A DNA stretch of 64,000 bases from Streptomyces tubercidicus (GTDB taxonomy: Bacteria; Actinomycetota; Actinomycetes; Streptomycetales; Streptomycetaceae): positions 5,332,001-5,396,000 of the forward strand of contig NZ_CP114205.1 in the NCBI RefSeq assembly GCF_027497495.1, given 5' to 3'. Numbering within the stretch: the stretch's first letter is position 1; each line of letters opens with the position of its first letter. Below the pieces are notes generated by a model. That model was not told the origin of the DNA. It did not search any database and was given only the letters and a program-made list of their open reading frames with translations. Of the stretch, positions 9,040-23,930 are shown in pieces. Both the position numbers and the translations under genes were made by a program.

Positions 9040-9635
9040 TTCGGGTCCCCCCAGGACGGTTGATGTCGCGCTTTCCTCGGTACGTCACCCACTCTGCTCG
9101 GGGCCGCTATCGCGAGCCTGCCGCGGCGCTAACGTCCGGCTAACACGGTGGTGAGCAGGGGAAATGCGCCTGAGGTGCAGTCAAGTCGTCGGTGATTCCA
9201 GGGACGTTGAGACGACACGGCCAAGTCCGGGCAGTCCAGGGAGAGTTCGGGGCGCGGGCCGGAGCTACGAGGGCGCCGCCCCCGCTCGCGTAGTGAAATA
9301 CCTGTCCTGCGCGCTGCGCCGATCGGGTGCTCCGGGGTCAACGCGATTGCCCGGTGGCAACTCTTCTGGGTTACTGGTGAGGCCTGGTCGGTGGGCCGTC
9401 CATCCCCCTCGGGTTTCCGTAGTCGGCCCGCCCACCGGTCCTCTTCGCCGGAGGGCTGTGCAGGACGGCCAGGAGCGCGACGGCCCCCGTACCGCCCGGT
9501 GTGAGCCGGCCACGGTGCGCCCGTCCGCGTCGTCCTCCTGTGCGGCCGGCTGCTGCCAAGTGCTCGGGTTCCGGCTTGTGTGCCACGACTGCCACGAGCG
9601 GGCCGAGCAAGAGCTCACACAGCAGGAGGACCGTC
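9040..9635. other. Non-coding divergent intergenic region
   Basis: About 600 bp between the divergent DUF4232 and IPT/TIG genes. Frames here lack protein-like composition and no tRNA, repeat array or clear terminator is visible. It presumably holds both promoters; I cannot assign a specific promoter. AGCAGGAGGA directly before 9636 is the ribosome binding site of the next gene. Confidence 0.5.
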
Positions 9636-10454
9636 ATGACCACACCCACACTCCCACCCGCGCTCCCGCCCCTGCCGTTGCCGGCCGGGCCGGTGCTGCT
9701 CGGCGTGGTCCCGGCCTCGGGGCCGGCCGCGGGCGGCAACACGGTGCAGCTGGTCGGCCTCGGCCTGGGAGGCGCCACCAGCGTCCTCTTCGGGGGTACC
9801 TCGGCGACCGTCGTCGGCCAGGACCCGCTGGGCCTGACCGTCACGGTGCTCGCCCCGGCGCACGCCGCGGGTACCGTACAGGTCACCGTCACCAACGCGG
9901 CCGGTACCAGCAACCCGGCGTCGTACCTCTATCTCGCGCCGGGCGTTCCGGTGGCCGCGGCCATCACCCCCAACGAGGGCCCGACCGCGGGCGGTCAGCC
10001 GTTCGCCCTCGTCGGCTCGAACCTCCAGGGCGGCACCGTCACCATCGGCGGCAACGCGGCGACCGTGCTGGGCACGGACCCCACCGGCAGCGCGCTGTTC
10101 GGTGTCGCTCCGGCCGGGCCTCCCGCCGGGGGCAATGTGCCGGTCGTGGTGACCACCGCGGGCGGCACCGCCACCGTCCCGGGCGGCTACACCTACCTGC
10201 CGCTGCCTCCGACGGTCACCGGAACGGTCACACCGTCGTCCGGGTCCGCGGGCGGCGCGTTCACCATCGTCGGCACCAACCTCTTCGGCGCGAGCGTGCT
10301 CTTCGGGGCCGCTCCCGCCACCGGGGTGACGGTGAATCCGACCGGTACCACGGTGACCGGCACCGTCCCGGCCGGTACCAGCGGGACGACGGTGCAGGTG
10401 ACCGTCCAGACCGCGGCCGGCAGCGTCAACGCCGGGTCGTTCACCTACCTGTGA
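9636..10454 (+). CDS. Three-repeat IPT/TIG-domain protein
   Basis: 272-aa protein made almost wholly of three Ig-like IPT/TIG repeats. Each opens with a P-x-x-G-(P/S)-A-G-G motif: VVPASGPAAGG (~25-35), ITPNEGPTAGG (~109-119) and VTPSSGSAGG (~195-205), and each has the G-(A/G)-T-x-V-x-(F/I)-G-G strand. No signal peptide, lipobox or membrane segment is present, only a Pro/Leu-rich N-terminus, so the export route is unclear. The ATG at 9636 follows AGGAGG at 6 nt. TIG domains bind proteins or carbohydrates in many contexts; no function can be assigned. Confidence 0.8.
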   Translation: MTTPTLPPALPPLPLPAGPVLLGVVPASGPAAGGNTVQLVGLGLGGATSVLFGGTSATVVGQDPLGLTVTVLAPAHAAGTVQVTVTNAAGTSNPASYLYLAPGVPVAAAITPNEGPTAGGQPFALVGSNLQGGTVTIGGNAATVLGTDPTGSALFGVAPAGPPAGGNVPVVVTTAGGTATVPGGYTYLPLPPTVTGTVTPSSGSAGGAFTIVGTNLFGASVLFGAAPATGVTVNPTGTTVTGTVPAGTSGTTVQVTVQTAAGSVNAGSFTYL

Positions 10455-10549
10455 GCGCCCGCACCCCTGGATGACGGTCCGGGGCGCGGCACTTGAGATC
10501 CACCGCCCGCGCCGTCCCCGGCCGGACCCGGCCGGGCAGCCCGGCACCG

Positions 10550-11599
10550 TCACTCCGCGGAGGGACGCAGGAAAACGGTTCGGCCCCCGCCCGTACGCCG
10601 GGCGGGGGCCGAACTCACCGGTCGCTCCCCCGGGCTCTGCGCGGGGAGGCGGAGCCCGTCAGGGGGCAGATAGCGCCGGGTGTCCTGCGGGGGCCGCCCG
10701 GCGGCGCCGCACAGCAGCGGCAGCGGGAGCCCGGCGTCCGCCATCCATGTCAGGCCCGTGTGGCGCAGATCCTGGCGCCGGAGGTACTCATGCCCGAGCT
10801 CGTCCACCACGTCGTCCCAGTACGTCGCGTCCCGCAGCGCCGCGGCGGTGAACCGGCTCCGGTGCGGGCCGCTGAACAGCCGGGCCTGCGGCCGGTGCCG
10901 CGCCGTCTCCAGCCGTCCGGCGGCCAGCTCCCGGGCGGCGGGGCGCAGCGGCACCACCCGGTGATGTCTGCCTCTGCACGGGCGGTCGTGCAGCCCTTCC
11001 GGCTCGGACACGGTGAAGTGCTGGACCTGCCAGGTCCAGGTGCTCAGATCGATGTCCTGCGCCTGGAGGGCGGACACCTCGCTGAAGCGGGTACCGGTCC
11101 AGGCGGCGAACCGGACGATGTCGCCCCAGCCCGCGTAGCCGTCGGAGGACCGCTGGACGAGGGCGGTCGCCAGCCGCTCCAGGGCGACCGCGTCGGGCAG
11201 CGCCAGCGACCGCGGCGTGCTGCGCTCGGTCTGCGCACGCTGGTACTCCTGCTGCCAGCCGGCCACCCGGGCCGGATTGGCGTCCAGCACCCCGTCCCGG
11301 ACCGCCTGTTCCAGGACGCGGACGAGGACGGCCAGGCTGTTCTTCACCGTTGACAGACCGCATTCGTCGGCGATCCAGCAGTGCAGCGCGCGGTTGACGA
11401 CCCGGCGGGTGACCTTGCGTACGAGGACATGGCCGATGCTGGGCACGACGCGCAGCCGCCACCCGGCCTGGTAGGGGGACATGGTCAGGGTTTCCAGGCC
11501 GTGCATCGCGGCTGCCCACCGCTGTTCCCCGTAGGCGGCCAGTGACATCGTGTGGGTGTCGGTACCGGGCGGAATCCGGCACCCGACGCTATTGTTCAT
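10550..11599 (-). CDS. Degenerate tyrosine recombinase/integrase
   Basis: 349-aa protein with the fold markers of phage-type tyrosine recombinases: an N-terminal SAM-like domain, then box I TGTRFSEVSAL carrying the first catalytic Arg, box II with LRHTGLTWMADAG, and RRYLPPD carrying the presumptive nucleophilic Tyr. Two features look decayed: the first His of HxxRH is Gln (QDLRH), and the usual AGH before the Tyr is AGR with one residue fewer to the Tyr. Start taken at the ATG at 11599 (AAGGGTG 8 nt upstream). The last ~20 codons run through a terminator hairpin, so the original stop may have been lost. Probably a relic recombinase rather than an active integrase. Confidence 0.75.
   Translation of the reverse strand: MNNSVGCRIPPGTDTHTMSLAAYGEQRWAAAMHGLETLTMSPYQAGWRLRVVPSIGHVLVRKVTRRVVNRALHCWIADECGLSTVKNSLAVLVRVLEQAVRDGVLDANPARVAGWQQEYQRAQTERSTPRSLALPDAVALERLATALVQRSSDGYAGWGDIVRFAAWTGTRFSEVSALQAQDIDLSTWTWQVQHFTVSEPEGLHDRPCRGRHHRVVPLRPAARELAAGRLETARHRPQARLFSGPHRSRFTAAALRDATYWDDVVDELGHEYLRRQDLRHTGLTWMADAGLPLPLLCGAAGRPPQDTRRYLPPDGLRLPAQSPGERPVSSAPARRTGGGRTVFLRPSAE
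10578..10614 (-). terminator. Strong rho-independent terminator inside the recombinase 3' end
   Basis: A perfect 16-bp stem (GTTCGGCCCCCGCCCG with CGGGCGGGGGCCGAAC) around a 5-nt loop; in the minus direction it is followed by CGTTTTCC, a short U-run. It overlaps the final codons of the recombinase frame, which is abnormal for a terminator. Confidence 0.75.
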
Positions 11600-12303
11600 T
11601 ATCGAATCACCCTTGTCTGCTGGGAAGTTATTCGGCCGGGGGAGGCGCTGGCGCGATTTCGTCCAAAAGGCCGGGCTCCGCCGCACAGACGGTCCGCGCC
11701 GGCGGCCCTTTTGTGGATCACTCACCGGTGCCGGAGTATGGCGACGCACCTCCAACTCGCTTATGGACAACGGAAGATACGGGACGGCGTAGGCTATGCC
11801 GTGGCCGAAGTGGTTTCCATTGTCACCATCAGCGGCGGCCGGTGGCGGTCGGCTATTGACAGCGCACCGGTTCCCGCTGTGTTCCACACACAAGAATGAC
11901 AAGCGGAGAGCTTGCTGCTGCACACGGTTCTACAGGGCGATCAAGCCGGAGCAGTGAGCAATCAAACGCTGAGTCGGTCATGAGTGGAATAAAGGCATCT
12001 TTCAAGGCCATTGCGCAAGTTGGTACGAGTTTCCGCTATTCGCGCTGCTCCGAACGGGTGGCCTTATCGGTTGACTGTTGTAGCCCGCCGAGCCGCATGG
12101 ATAACTAGTCGCATCCAACCGGTGGGCCGCCCATCCTCTCCGGGGAGCGGCACCTGGCCTACCCGTTGGCCCGGCCCAGCGCCTGGTTGCGGTCAGACCG
12201 AGATGCCGTATGGGCGTCCCCGGTAGAGGGTTTTGGATCCGTCAGCCGGTGCCGGCACCTCGGCACCGGCTGATCGGCCCCCACATTCGGATCAGGGGGC
12301 GTC
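11600..12303. other. Non-coding, AT-richer stretch before the polyketide locus
   Basis: About 700 bp with visibly lower GC than the surroundings and no convincing gene on either strand. Likely contents are the recombinase promoter on the left and the leader of the polyketide locus on the right, including the hairpin at 12242-12273. The base composition would fit a junction left by an integration event. Confidence 0.45.
12242..12273 (+). promoter_or_regulatory. 13-bp perfect hairpin upstream of the polyketide locus
   Basis: TCAGCCGGTGCCG pairs perfectly with CGGCACCGGCTGA around a 6-nt loop. No gene ends just upstream on the plus strand, so it could be a leader/attenuator structure of the downstream locus or an operator rather than a simple terminator. 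Confidence 0.4.
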
Positions 12304-12828
12304 ATGCGAACCATTTCCACCCTTCGCTGGGTCAACGGCGTAGGTGCCTTGATCCCGGCCCGCACCGCGACCGCACCGGAACGCGTCCGGTCCGGCGGTG
12401 ACCTGAGTCTCCCGATCCCGTTGCCGGACGAGGAATCCGCGCCCGTTTCCGCGGCCGTCCCGGCACCCGCGTCCGGCACCGCCCCCTCGGCGCCGGCGCC
12501 GCACCGTACCCACCCGCTCCGCACTCCGCACGGCAACGGAAGTGCGCAGGCCACGCGCCGGCGCACCACCACCGCGGCGCTCCCGGCGGGACGGTGCCCC
12601 CTCTCCGTCCACGGGGAGCCCGCCGGGTCCGCATTCCCTTGTGCCGACGGCGATATCGCCCGGACCAAGGGTGTGCATTCCGCCGTCCCGGCCCCGGTGA
12701 AAGGGAATTGCGGTATCCGCGGCGCAGGCCGCTCCCTCCGCAACGGAAGCGTGACGATGACCGCCGCCCGTGTCACCGGCACCCGTCCCGCCGTATATCT
12801 CGCGGCGGAATTCAGTAACCAGGTCTGA
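12304..12828 (+). CDS. Hypothetical protein, doubtful
   Basis: 174-aa open frame starting at an ATG preceded by AGGGGG at 4 nt. The product is rich in Ala, Pro, Arg and Ser, has no recognisable domain, signal peptide or membrane segment, and reads as disordered except for a short C-terminal part (VYLAAEFSNQV). Codon usage is GC-rich throughout but alternative frames are open too. It could be a real peptide precursor at the head of the polyketide locus or simply part of a long leader. I do not recognise it. Confidence 0.3.
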   Translation: MRTISTLRWVNGVGALIPARTATAPERVRSGGDLSLPIPLPDEESAPVSAAVPAPASGTAPSAPAPHRTHPLRTPHGNGSAQATRRRTTTAALPAGRCPLSVHGEPAGSAFPCADGDIARTKGVHSAVPAPVKGNCGIRGAGRSLRNGSVTMTAARVTGTRPAVYLAAEFSNQV

Positions 12829-13070
12829 GCGGGCCGGCAGCCCGCAGCCCGCCCCTGGCGCCGCCGGGACCATAACGGTCTCCGTTTCCGCCGCGCCGCA
12901 CCTTCGTCGACGACCCCACGTCGCCGCCGCCGCTCCATCCGCCTTGGCCGGTCCGGCAGTTGTCATCCGCCGCCACCGGTCCCGCAGTGATCTGCCATCA
13001 GGTCCCCCCACCTCATCTCTGAAGCCTGCCCCCCACCCCACCCACTGCGACAGAACAACCGGAGAACAGT

Positions 13071-13277
13071 ATGGCGAAAAGAAGAATGGTGATCCTCGTC
13101 GACGGGCCCGAGGGAAATGCCCTGCCGGAGCACATGCGCGACGACGCCGGCGATCCGATAAGGCTCCTCCGCGGCAACGGCTACGAACGTTTCGAATTCT
13201 ACGGCGAATACGCGGACTTGGGCGGTCAACAGGTCCCGGTCTACCGCTGGTGTTACCGCACACGAATCGCCGAGTAG
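13071..13277 (+). CDS. DUF5988-like small protein
   Basis: 68-aa protein. It begins MAKRRMVILVDGP and contains RLLRGNGYERFE and the ending YRWCYRTRIAE, the pattern of the small DUF5988 family found beside Streptomyces biosynthetic genes. The start is supported by CGGAGA 6 nt upstream. No catalytic residues are evident; family function is unknown. It sits 80 bp upstream of the ketosynthase gene in the same direction, so co-transcription with the polyketide genes is likely. Family assignment is by eye from the conserved LPRGNRYEHFE-like core. Confidence 0.72.
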   Translation: MAKRRMVILVDGPEGNALPEHMRDDAGDPIRLLRGNGYERFEFYGEYADLGGQQVPVYRWCYRTRIAE

Positions 13278-13324
13278 GCGCGGTGCGTCCGGCAGAAGAA
13301 AGCGAAGTGCAGAGGAGAACGAAC

Positions 13325-13360
13325 ATGTTGAACCTCGTGAGGGACGGAGTTCTGTCATGA
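13325..13360 (+). CDS. 11-codon leader ORF coupled to the ketosynthase
   Basis: ATG at 13325 behind a strong GAGGAGA ribosome binding site encodes MLNLVRDGVLS and stops at a TGA that overlaps the ketosynthase ATG (ATGA). The coding stretch itself contains the GGGACGGAG that would serve the ketosynthase start. The layout suggests translational coupling or a regulatory leader peptide. No sequence similarity is possible at this length. Confidence 0.45.
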   Translation: MLNLVRDGVLS

Positions 13361-14691
13361 ACCAACGGTCCGGGAACTCCGGAGAACGAAACAGAGACCG
13401 CGATGCGGTGGTGACCGGCGTCGGATTCTGTCTGCCCGGCGGCACGGAGCCCGTGTTCACCGCCGATGACATGTGGGCGGTGATCTCCAACGGCCGGTCC
13501 TGCCTCAAGCGGGACGAGGTCTACTACGGCTCGGTCGATCTCACCCAGGAGATGTTCGACGAACGCCTCCCGGATGTGCCGCCGTTCTTCTCCGCCCACT
13601 ACACCTCGGCACACCGCTTCGGCCTGGTGTCGATGGCGGAGGCCACCACCGATGCCGGGCTGACCTTCCATGGCGGTGCCCTGAGCGAGGCCGCCATCCT
13701 GGTCGGCCGCGGCGGTGTCGACGCGAACATCGAAAGCTATCTCTCGGTGCTCAGCGCCGACCCCGGCAAGACCAGCGCACCGGACGCCATGGAGCTGTTC
13801 GTCGCGGCCGAACAAGCCGTGACACCCTCCGATGTCGCCCTGGTCCAGGCGGCGCTGACGCAGTCCAACGGCCCCTGCTACACCGTCTCGTGCGGCTGCG
13901 CCTCGTCCGCCGTACAGATCGGCAACGCCCGGCGGATGATCGCCCAGGGCGAGGTCGAGGTCGCGGTGGTGACCGGCGTCGACGTCTTCAACGTCCACCT
14001 CATCCAGAACATCGAGCGGCTGCTGAGCGGCGCCCAGCAGACCTACGACGGCCTCCGCACCACCGGAATGCCGGAGCTGCTGCCGTCCTTCCGCTCCCTG
14101 ATGCGGCCCTACGACCGGCGGGCGGACTGCATCAACCACGGTGAGGGCGCCGCCACGGTGATCCTGGAGAGCCGGGAGCACGCCGCCCGCCGCGGTGCGC
14201 ACATGTACGGCCAGGTGCTGGCCACCGCCCTGACCCGGGACGGGCTGGCCAACCCGCTCGCCTCCGACGAGACCGGCGCCGAGCTGGTCGCGGGCGTCCG
14301 CCGCTGCCTCGGTGACCGCTGGCGGATCGAGGATGTGCCGTACGTCCACGGCGGCAGCGACGGCAACATCGTCGTCACCGCCTTCGAGGCGGCCGCCATC
14401 CGGGAGCTGTACGGACCCGAGAGCGATGTGCTGGTCACGTCCCAGGAGGGCTGCTTCGGCCACAACGGCGCACCGGCCGGCTGCATGGGCGTCGCCATGA
14501 CGCTGATGATGATGGAGCGGGGGCAGGTCTGCCCCACCGCCAACTGCGAACAGCCGGCCGACGGGCTGCCCTTCGACCCCGTCCCCGGCGTGCGGCCCCG
14601 CCCGCTCGACTTCGACTACGCGCTGAGCTTCAACTACCAGGTCGGCGGTGTGAAGAACGCCATCCTCCTCGGCAGTCCGGAAGCCGTGTGA
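13357..14691 (+). CDS. Stand-alone beta-ketoacyl synthase
   Basis: 444-aa condensing enzyme of the thiolase superfamily, separate from the PKS that follows. The triad is complete: nucleophile Cys181 in SCGCASSAVQIG, His331 in VHGGSDGN and His369 in CFGHNGAPAG. The nucleophile context (CGCASS) departs from the CSSS of modular PKS ketosynthases, and it lacks acyltransferase or carrier domains, so it must act in trans on an acyl-ACP. It may supply or extend the starter chain for, or alternate with, the ketosynthase of the downstream PKS. Its last codon nearly abuts the PKS gene (35 bp to the chosen PKS start; an alternative GTG start overlaps its stop), so the two are one transcript. Confidence 0.85.
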   Translation: MNQRSGNSGERNRDRDAVVTGVGFCLPGGTEPVFTADDMWAVISNGRSCLKRDEVYYGSVDLTQEMFDERLPDVPPFFSAHYTSAHRFGLVSMAEATTDAGLTFHGGALSEAAILVGRGGVDANIESYLSVLSADPGKTSAPDAMELFVAAEQAVTPSDVALVQAALTQSNGPCYTVSCGCASSAVQIGNARRMIAQGEVEVAVVTGVDVFNVHLIQNIERLLSGAQQTYDGLRTTGMPELLPSFRSLMRPYDRRADCINHGEGAATVILESREHAARRGAHMYGQVLATALTRDGLANPLASDETGAELVAGVRRCLGDRWRIEDVPYVHGGSDGNIVVTAFEAAAIRELYGPESDVLVTSQEGCFGHNGAPAGCMGVAMTLMMMERGQVCPTANCEQPADGLPFDPVPGVRPRPLDFDYALSFNYQVGGVKNAILLGSPEAV

Positions 14692-14726
14692 CCACGGGCA
14701 GATCACCTCCCACATACGGAGACCCG

Positions 14727-21131
<6,405 letters not shown>

Positions 21132-21153
21132 CCCCGTCGGTCATCGGGGACAC

Positions 21154-21190
21154 CGCCGCCCGGCGGGCCGCCAAGGCCCGCCGGGCGGCG
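21154..21190 (+). terminator. Perfect 16-bp terminator hairpin after the PKS
   Basis: CGCCGCCCGGCGGGCC (21154-21169) pairs perfectly with GGCCCGCCGGGCGGCG (21175-21190) around a GCCAA loop, 22 bp past the PKS stop. It closes the polyketide transcript. No U-tract follows. Confidence 0.78.
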
Positions 21191-21555
21191 GGCTGTTCAC
21201 GGCCCCGCCGAACCGGTAGCATTTCTTCCGCATTTCCGCGGCATTCATTTCCCGGCACTCCCGCCGTGCCTATTCATCAACGGTATTGCCGATAATGCGC
21301 AACCGTTTTCTTATGGTGATAATATTTCGCGTCGGCTGAATACCCGGCTGCCCCCACTGCCGCACCGTACGCCTTCCCGGGCGGGCTCCGGTGCTGCTTG
21401 AATAAAGAGGGGACAGAGCTCGGAAGCGGTCCGGTGCACACCGGAGGCGCGGCGAACTCCGAAGACCGCCAGGACAGTTGAACGATGGCGCTGGCAGTGC
21501 TTCATGAGGCGAAAGCGGCATCGGAGTCCATGAGGCAGGCACGAAAGGGGTAGTC
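21191..21555. other. Intergenic region, AT-rich promoter stretch
   Basis: No gene seen. The part around 21290-21335 is strikingly AT-rich for this chromosome (contains GGTGATAATATTTC) and probably holds promoter elements for the downstream ATPase gene; I could not fix -35/-10 boxes with proper spacing. Confidence 0.4.
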
Positions 21556-22080
21556 ATGTTACCCACCACAATGCATTCGGCCGAAGTCATGGTGACCGCC
21601 CGGCATATCGCGGGCTGGCCCGAGGAAAGAAACTCACTGGTCCCCGCCGACTGCTGGGGTTCCGCGCAGCGCGTGGTGCTGCGACTGCCGGCCCTGAAAC
21701 GGGCCGTACCCATCTGCCGGAGCCTGGCGCGTGCCTGGCTCGACGGACAGCGCATAGACGACGAGGACACCCGCTATCTGGTGCTGCTGGTCCTGTCGGA
21801 ACTGTTCACCAACGCCATCCGGTATTCCGCCGGAACCCGTGTCACCTGCCGGATAGGGAGGTCGGAGAACCAGCTGTTCATCGAGGTGCACGACCGCGGG
21901 GGAACACCGTCGGTGCCCCGTATGCGCCACCCGGACCAGGAACAGGAGCACGGCCGCGGCCTGGAACTGGTCGCCAGGTCCTCCGCACGATGGGGCCGCA
22001 GAGTCGAGGCGGACCACAGCTGCGTCGTGTGGGCGGCGGTGCCGCTGGCGGCCGGCGTACGGCACCCGGTGGCGCCGTAA
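21556..22080 (+). CDS. SpoIIAB-like ATP-binding regulatory protein (HATPase_c_2)
   Basis: 174-aa GHKL-type ATPase resembling anti-sigma kinases SpoIIAB/RsbW. Motifs are ordered as expected: N-box ELFTNAIRYS (~81-90), G1 box VHDRGG (~115-120) and G2 box GRGLELV (~134-140). Streptomyces carries dozens of these without partner histidine-kinase domains; they are thought to bind ATP and regulate sigma factors or transcription regulators. No anti-anti-sigma or sigma gene is adjacent. The ATG at 21556 follows AAAGGGG at 5 nt. Being next to the polyketide genes it may be a local regulator, but this is inference. Confidence 0.85.
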   Translation: MLPTTMHSAEVMVTARHIAGWPEERNSLVPADCWGSAQRVVLRLPALKRAVPICRSLARAWLDGQRIDDEDTRYLVLLVLSELFTNAIRYSAGTRVTCRIGRSENQLFIEVHDRGGTPSVPRMRHPDQEQEHGRGLELVARSSARWGRRVEADHSCVVWAAVPLAAGVRHPVAP

Positions 22081-22230
22081 CACACCCCTGGCGGGTGGCT
22101 CCCCATCGCCGACGGTCGGACAGGTCCCGGCTCCGCACCCCCCTCCCCGCGGGACGGTACGGGCCCGCCGGCCGTCGGTGTCCCCACGACGGGCCGCCCC
22201 GCCCCTCAGCCACCCGGCCCCGGGCGGGCG

Positions 22231-23625
22231 TCACCGGGGCACCCGCACACCGCTCTCCTGCACCAGGGAGTCGAACTCACGCACCGGCGCCGTATCGGCG
22301 AAGGGCCGCAATTCCTCCATGAGGTGCTGCAAATACCGTTCCCCCAGCGCCGACTTCAGCCGGCCGAGCAGCGCCACCGCCTGCACCGCGGCCTGGCAGG
22401 CCGCCTCGACATCACCGGCCTGCGCCAGAACGGTGGCCAGCAGCAGCAGATCGATGGCCCGGCGCCGCACCCGGGTCCGCGGATGCCGGGCCAGCGCCTC
22501 CTCGGCCCGCCGGGCGGCCGGCCGCGGCTGCTTGAGATCCCGGTAGCAGTGCGCCAACTCGTCGGCCAGATAGGCGCGGTCGAAGTGCGCGATCCACTCG
22601 GGACCGTCCCCCGGAACGACCTGCGCCATCGCCTCGGTGGCCTTGTCCGCCAGTATTTTGCACATCCGGGCGTCCCCGAGCATGGCGTAACCGCGGGCCT
22701 CCGTCGTATAGAACATGGCCTGCGCGGCCGGCGGGGCCTGCCCCCGGGTGCCCTCCTGCGCGGCGCGGGCGAGCTGCACCGCCTCCCGGGAGCAGCCGGC
22801 GCCGACGGCGAGATGGCTCAGCCCGGCCGCCAGCACATAGCCGCCGTAACACCGGTCGTCCGCGGCCTGCGCGAGCCGCAGCGCCTGGATGTAGTAGCGC
22901 TGCGCCAGCCCCGGCTGCCCCACGTCCAGCGCCGTGTACCCGGCTAGTTCCGTCAACCGGGCGGCCGCGGAGAACAGTTGCCGCCCGGTGCTCTCGCCGT
23001 AACTTCCGTCCATCAGACCGGACAGCACACTGCTGAGACAGGTGACGATGACCGGCCGCACATAGCCGCTGCCGACCCGGTGATCGAGTTCGGCCAGCGC
23101 CTGGGTGGTCGTCCGGACCAGCTCCACATCGGCCGCCCCCACCCGCGGCCCCGCCCGCCCGTTGCGTGCCACCTGCGGGTCCGGGGAACTGATCAGCCAG
23201 TCCCTGCTGGGCTCCACCAGCGCCGAGGCGGTCATGGCCGAACGCGACAAAAGCCCCCTGGACTCGGCGTCCATATGCCATAGTTCACGGACCTGTTCCA
23301 GCGCGTCCTCCACCGTGGCCGCGAAGTGGAGGCCGACCCCGCAGGTCACGCTGTTGCCGTTGGCCATGCCGATCTCTTCCGTCGAGACCGTGCGGCCGAG
23401 TTTGCCGCTCAGCGCCTCGGCGATGATGGCCGGCACCCGGCCGCGCGGCCGCTGCCCGCTCAGCCACCGGCTCACGGAGGTCTTGTCATACCGCAGATCC
23501 AGGCCCTGCGCCTCTCCCAGGACGTTCACCTGCCGGGCCAGGGCGGAGTTGGACAGTGAGGCTTCCTGGATGAGCGACCGCAGCCGCTGGTTGGTCTGAC
23601 GCGCGACGAGTGGTCGGGCGGCCAT
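22231..23625 (-). CDS. HTH-TPR transcriptional regulator
   Basis: 464-aa regulator. The N-terminal ~75 residues carry a helix-turn-helix-like segment (NSALARQVN ... TSVSRWLSGQRP), and the rest is helical with tetratricopeptide-like repeats (for example TELAGYTALDVGQPGLAQRYYIQALRL region and ARRAEEALARH). The layout resembles the NsdA-type family of Streptomyces regulators that affect differentiation and antibiotic production; orthology is not claimed. The ATG at 23625 is preceded by GGAGG at ~5 nt. Its promoter contains an inverted repeat, suggesting autoregulation. It converges on the HATPase gene. Confidence 0.82.
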   Translation of the reverse strand: MAARPLVARQTNQRLRSLIQEASLSNSALARQVNVLGEAQGLDLRYDKTSVSRWLSGQRPRGRVPAIIAEALSGKLGRTVSTEEIGMANGNSVTCGVGLHFAATVEDALEQVRELWHMDAESRGLLSRSAMTASALVEPSRDWLISSPDPQVARNGRAGPRVGAADVELVRTTTQALAELDHRVGSGYVRPVIVTCLSSVLSGLMDGSYGESTGRQLFSAAARLTELAGYTALDVGQPGLAQRYYIQALRLAQAADDRCYGGYVLAAGLSHLAVGAGCSREAVQLARAAQEGTRGQAPPAAQAMFYTTEARGYAMLGDARMCKILADKATEAMAQVVPGDGPEWIAHFDRAYLADELAHCYRDLKQPRPAARRAEEALARHPRTRVRRRAIDLLLLATVLAQAGDVEAACQAAVQAVALLGRLKSALGERYLQHLMEELRPFADTAPVREFDSLVQESGVRVPR

Positions 23626-23647
23626 GGTGCGCCTCCAAGCACATGCC

Positions 23648-23666
23648 GCCAACGATTCACGTTGGC
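23648..23666 (-). promoter_or_regulatory. Inverted-repeat operator before the TPR regulator
   Basis: GCCAACG-ATTCA-CGTTGGC, a perfect 7-bp inverted repeat, lies 23 bp upstream of the regulator start and directly downstream of the putative -10 element, where a bound repressor would block initiation. Confidence 0.5.
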
Positions 23667-23667
23667 A

Positions 23668-23697
23668 TATACAGAGAGAACGGGACAGGACAGTCAA
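23668..23697 (-). promoter_or_regulatory. Putative HrdB-type promoter of the TPR regulator
   Basis: On the minus strand TTGACT (23697-23692) is followed after 18 bp by TGTATA (23673-23668). Both fit principal-sigma promoters of Streptomyces; position is 43-72 bp before the start codon. Confidence 0.5.
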
Positions 23698-23930
23698 TAC
23701 CCAACAAGCGGGACTGAATCGCCATGACCAAAGTCAAGTCGTCGCCTGGGCGTTGCGCCCAGTAGCAAAGGTGCATGAGGGGGCTCCAGAAGCTTGACCC
23801 CCGCACCCGCCTGCCCTGCGCGCCCCGCCGTCCCCACCGGCGCTCATCACTCCCCACCGCGCACAACCGCCGCCACCCGAGCGCTTGCCCACGCGCCCGG
23901 GTGAGCCGTACGCGTCGGGGCCCGCCGGTG

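Noticed and set aside
11896..12226. Short plus-strand frames before the polyketide locus
   Set aside because: No ribosome binding sites, low-GC codon use and no protein-like sequence.
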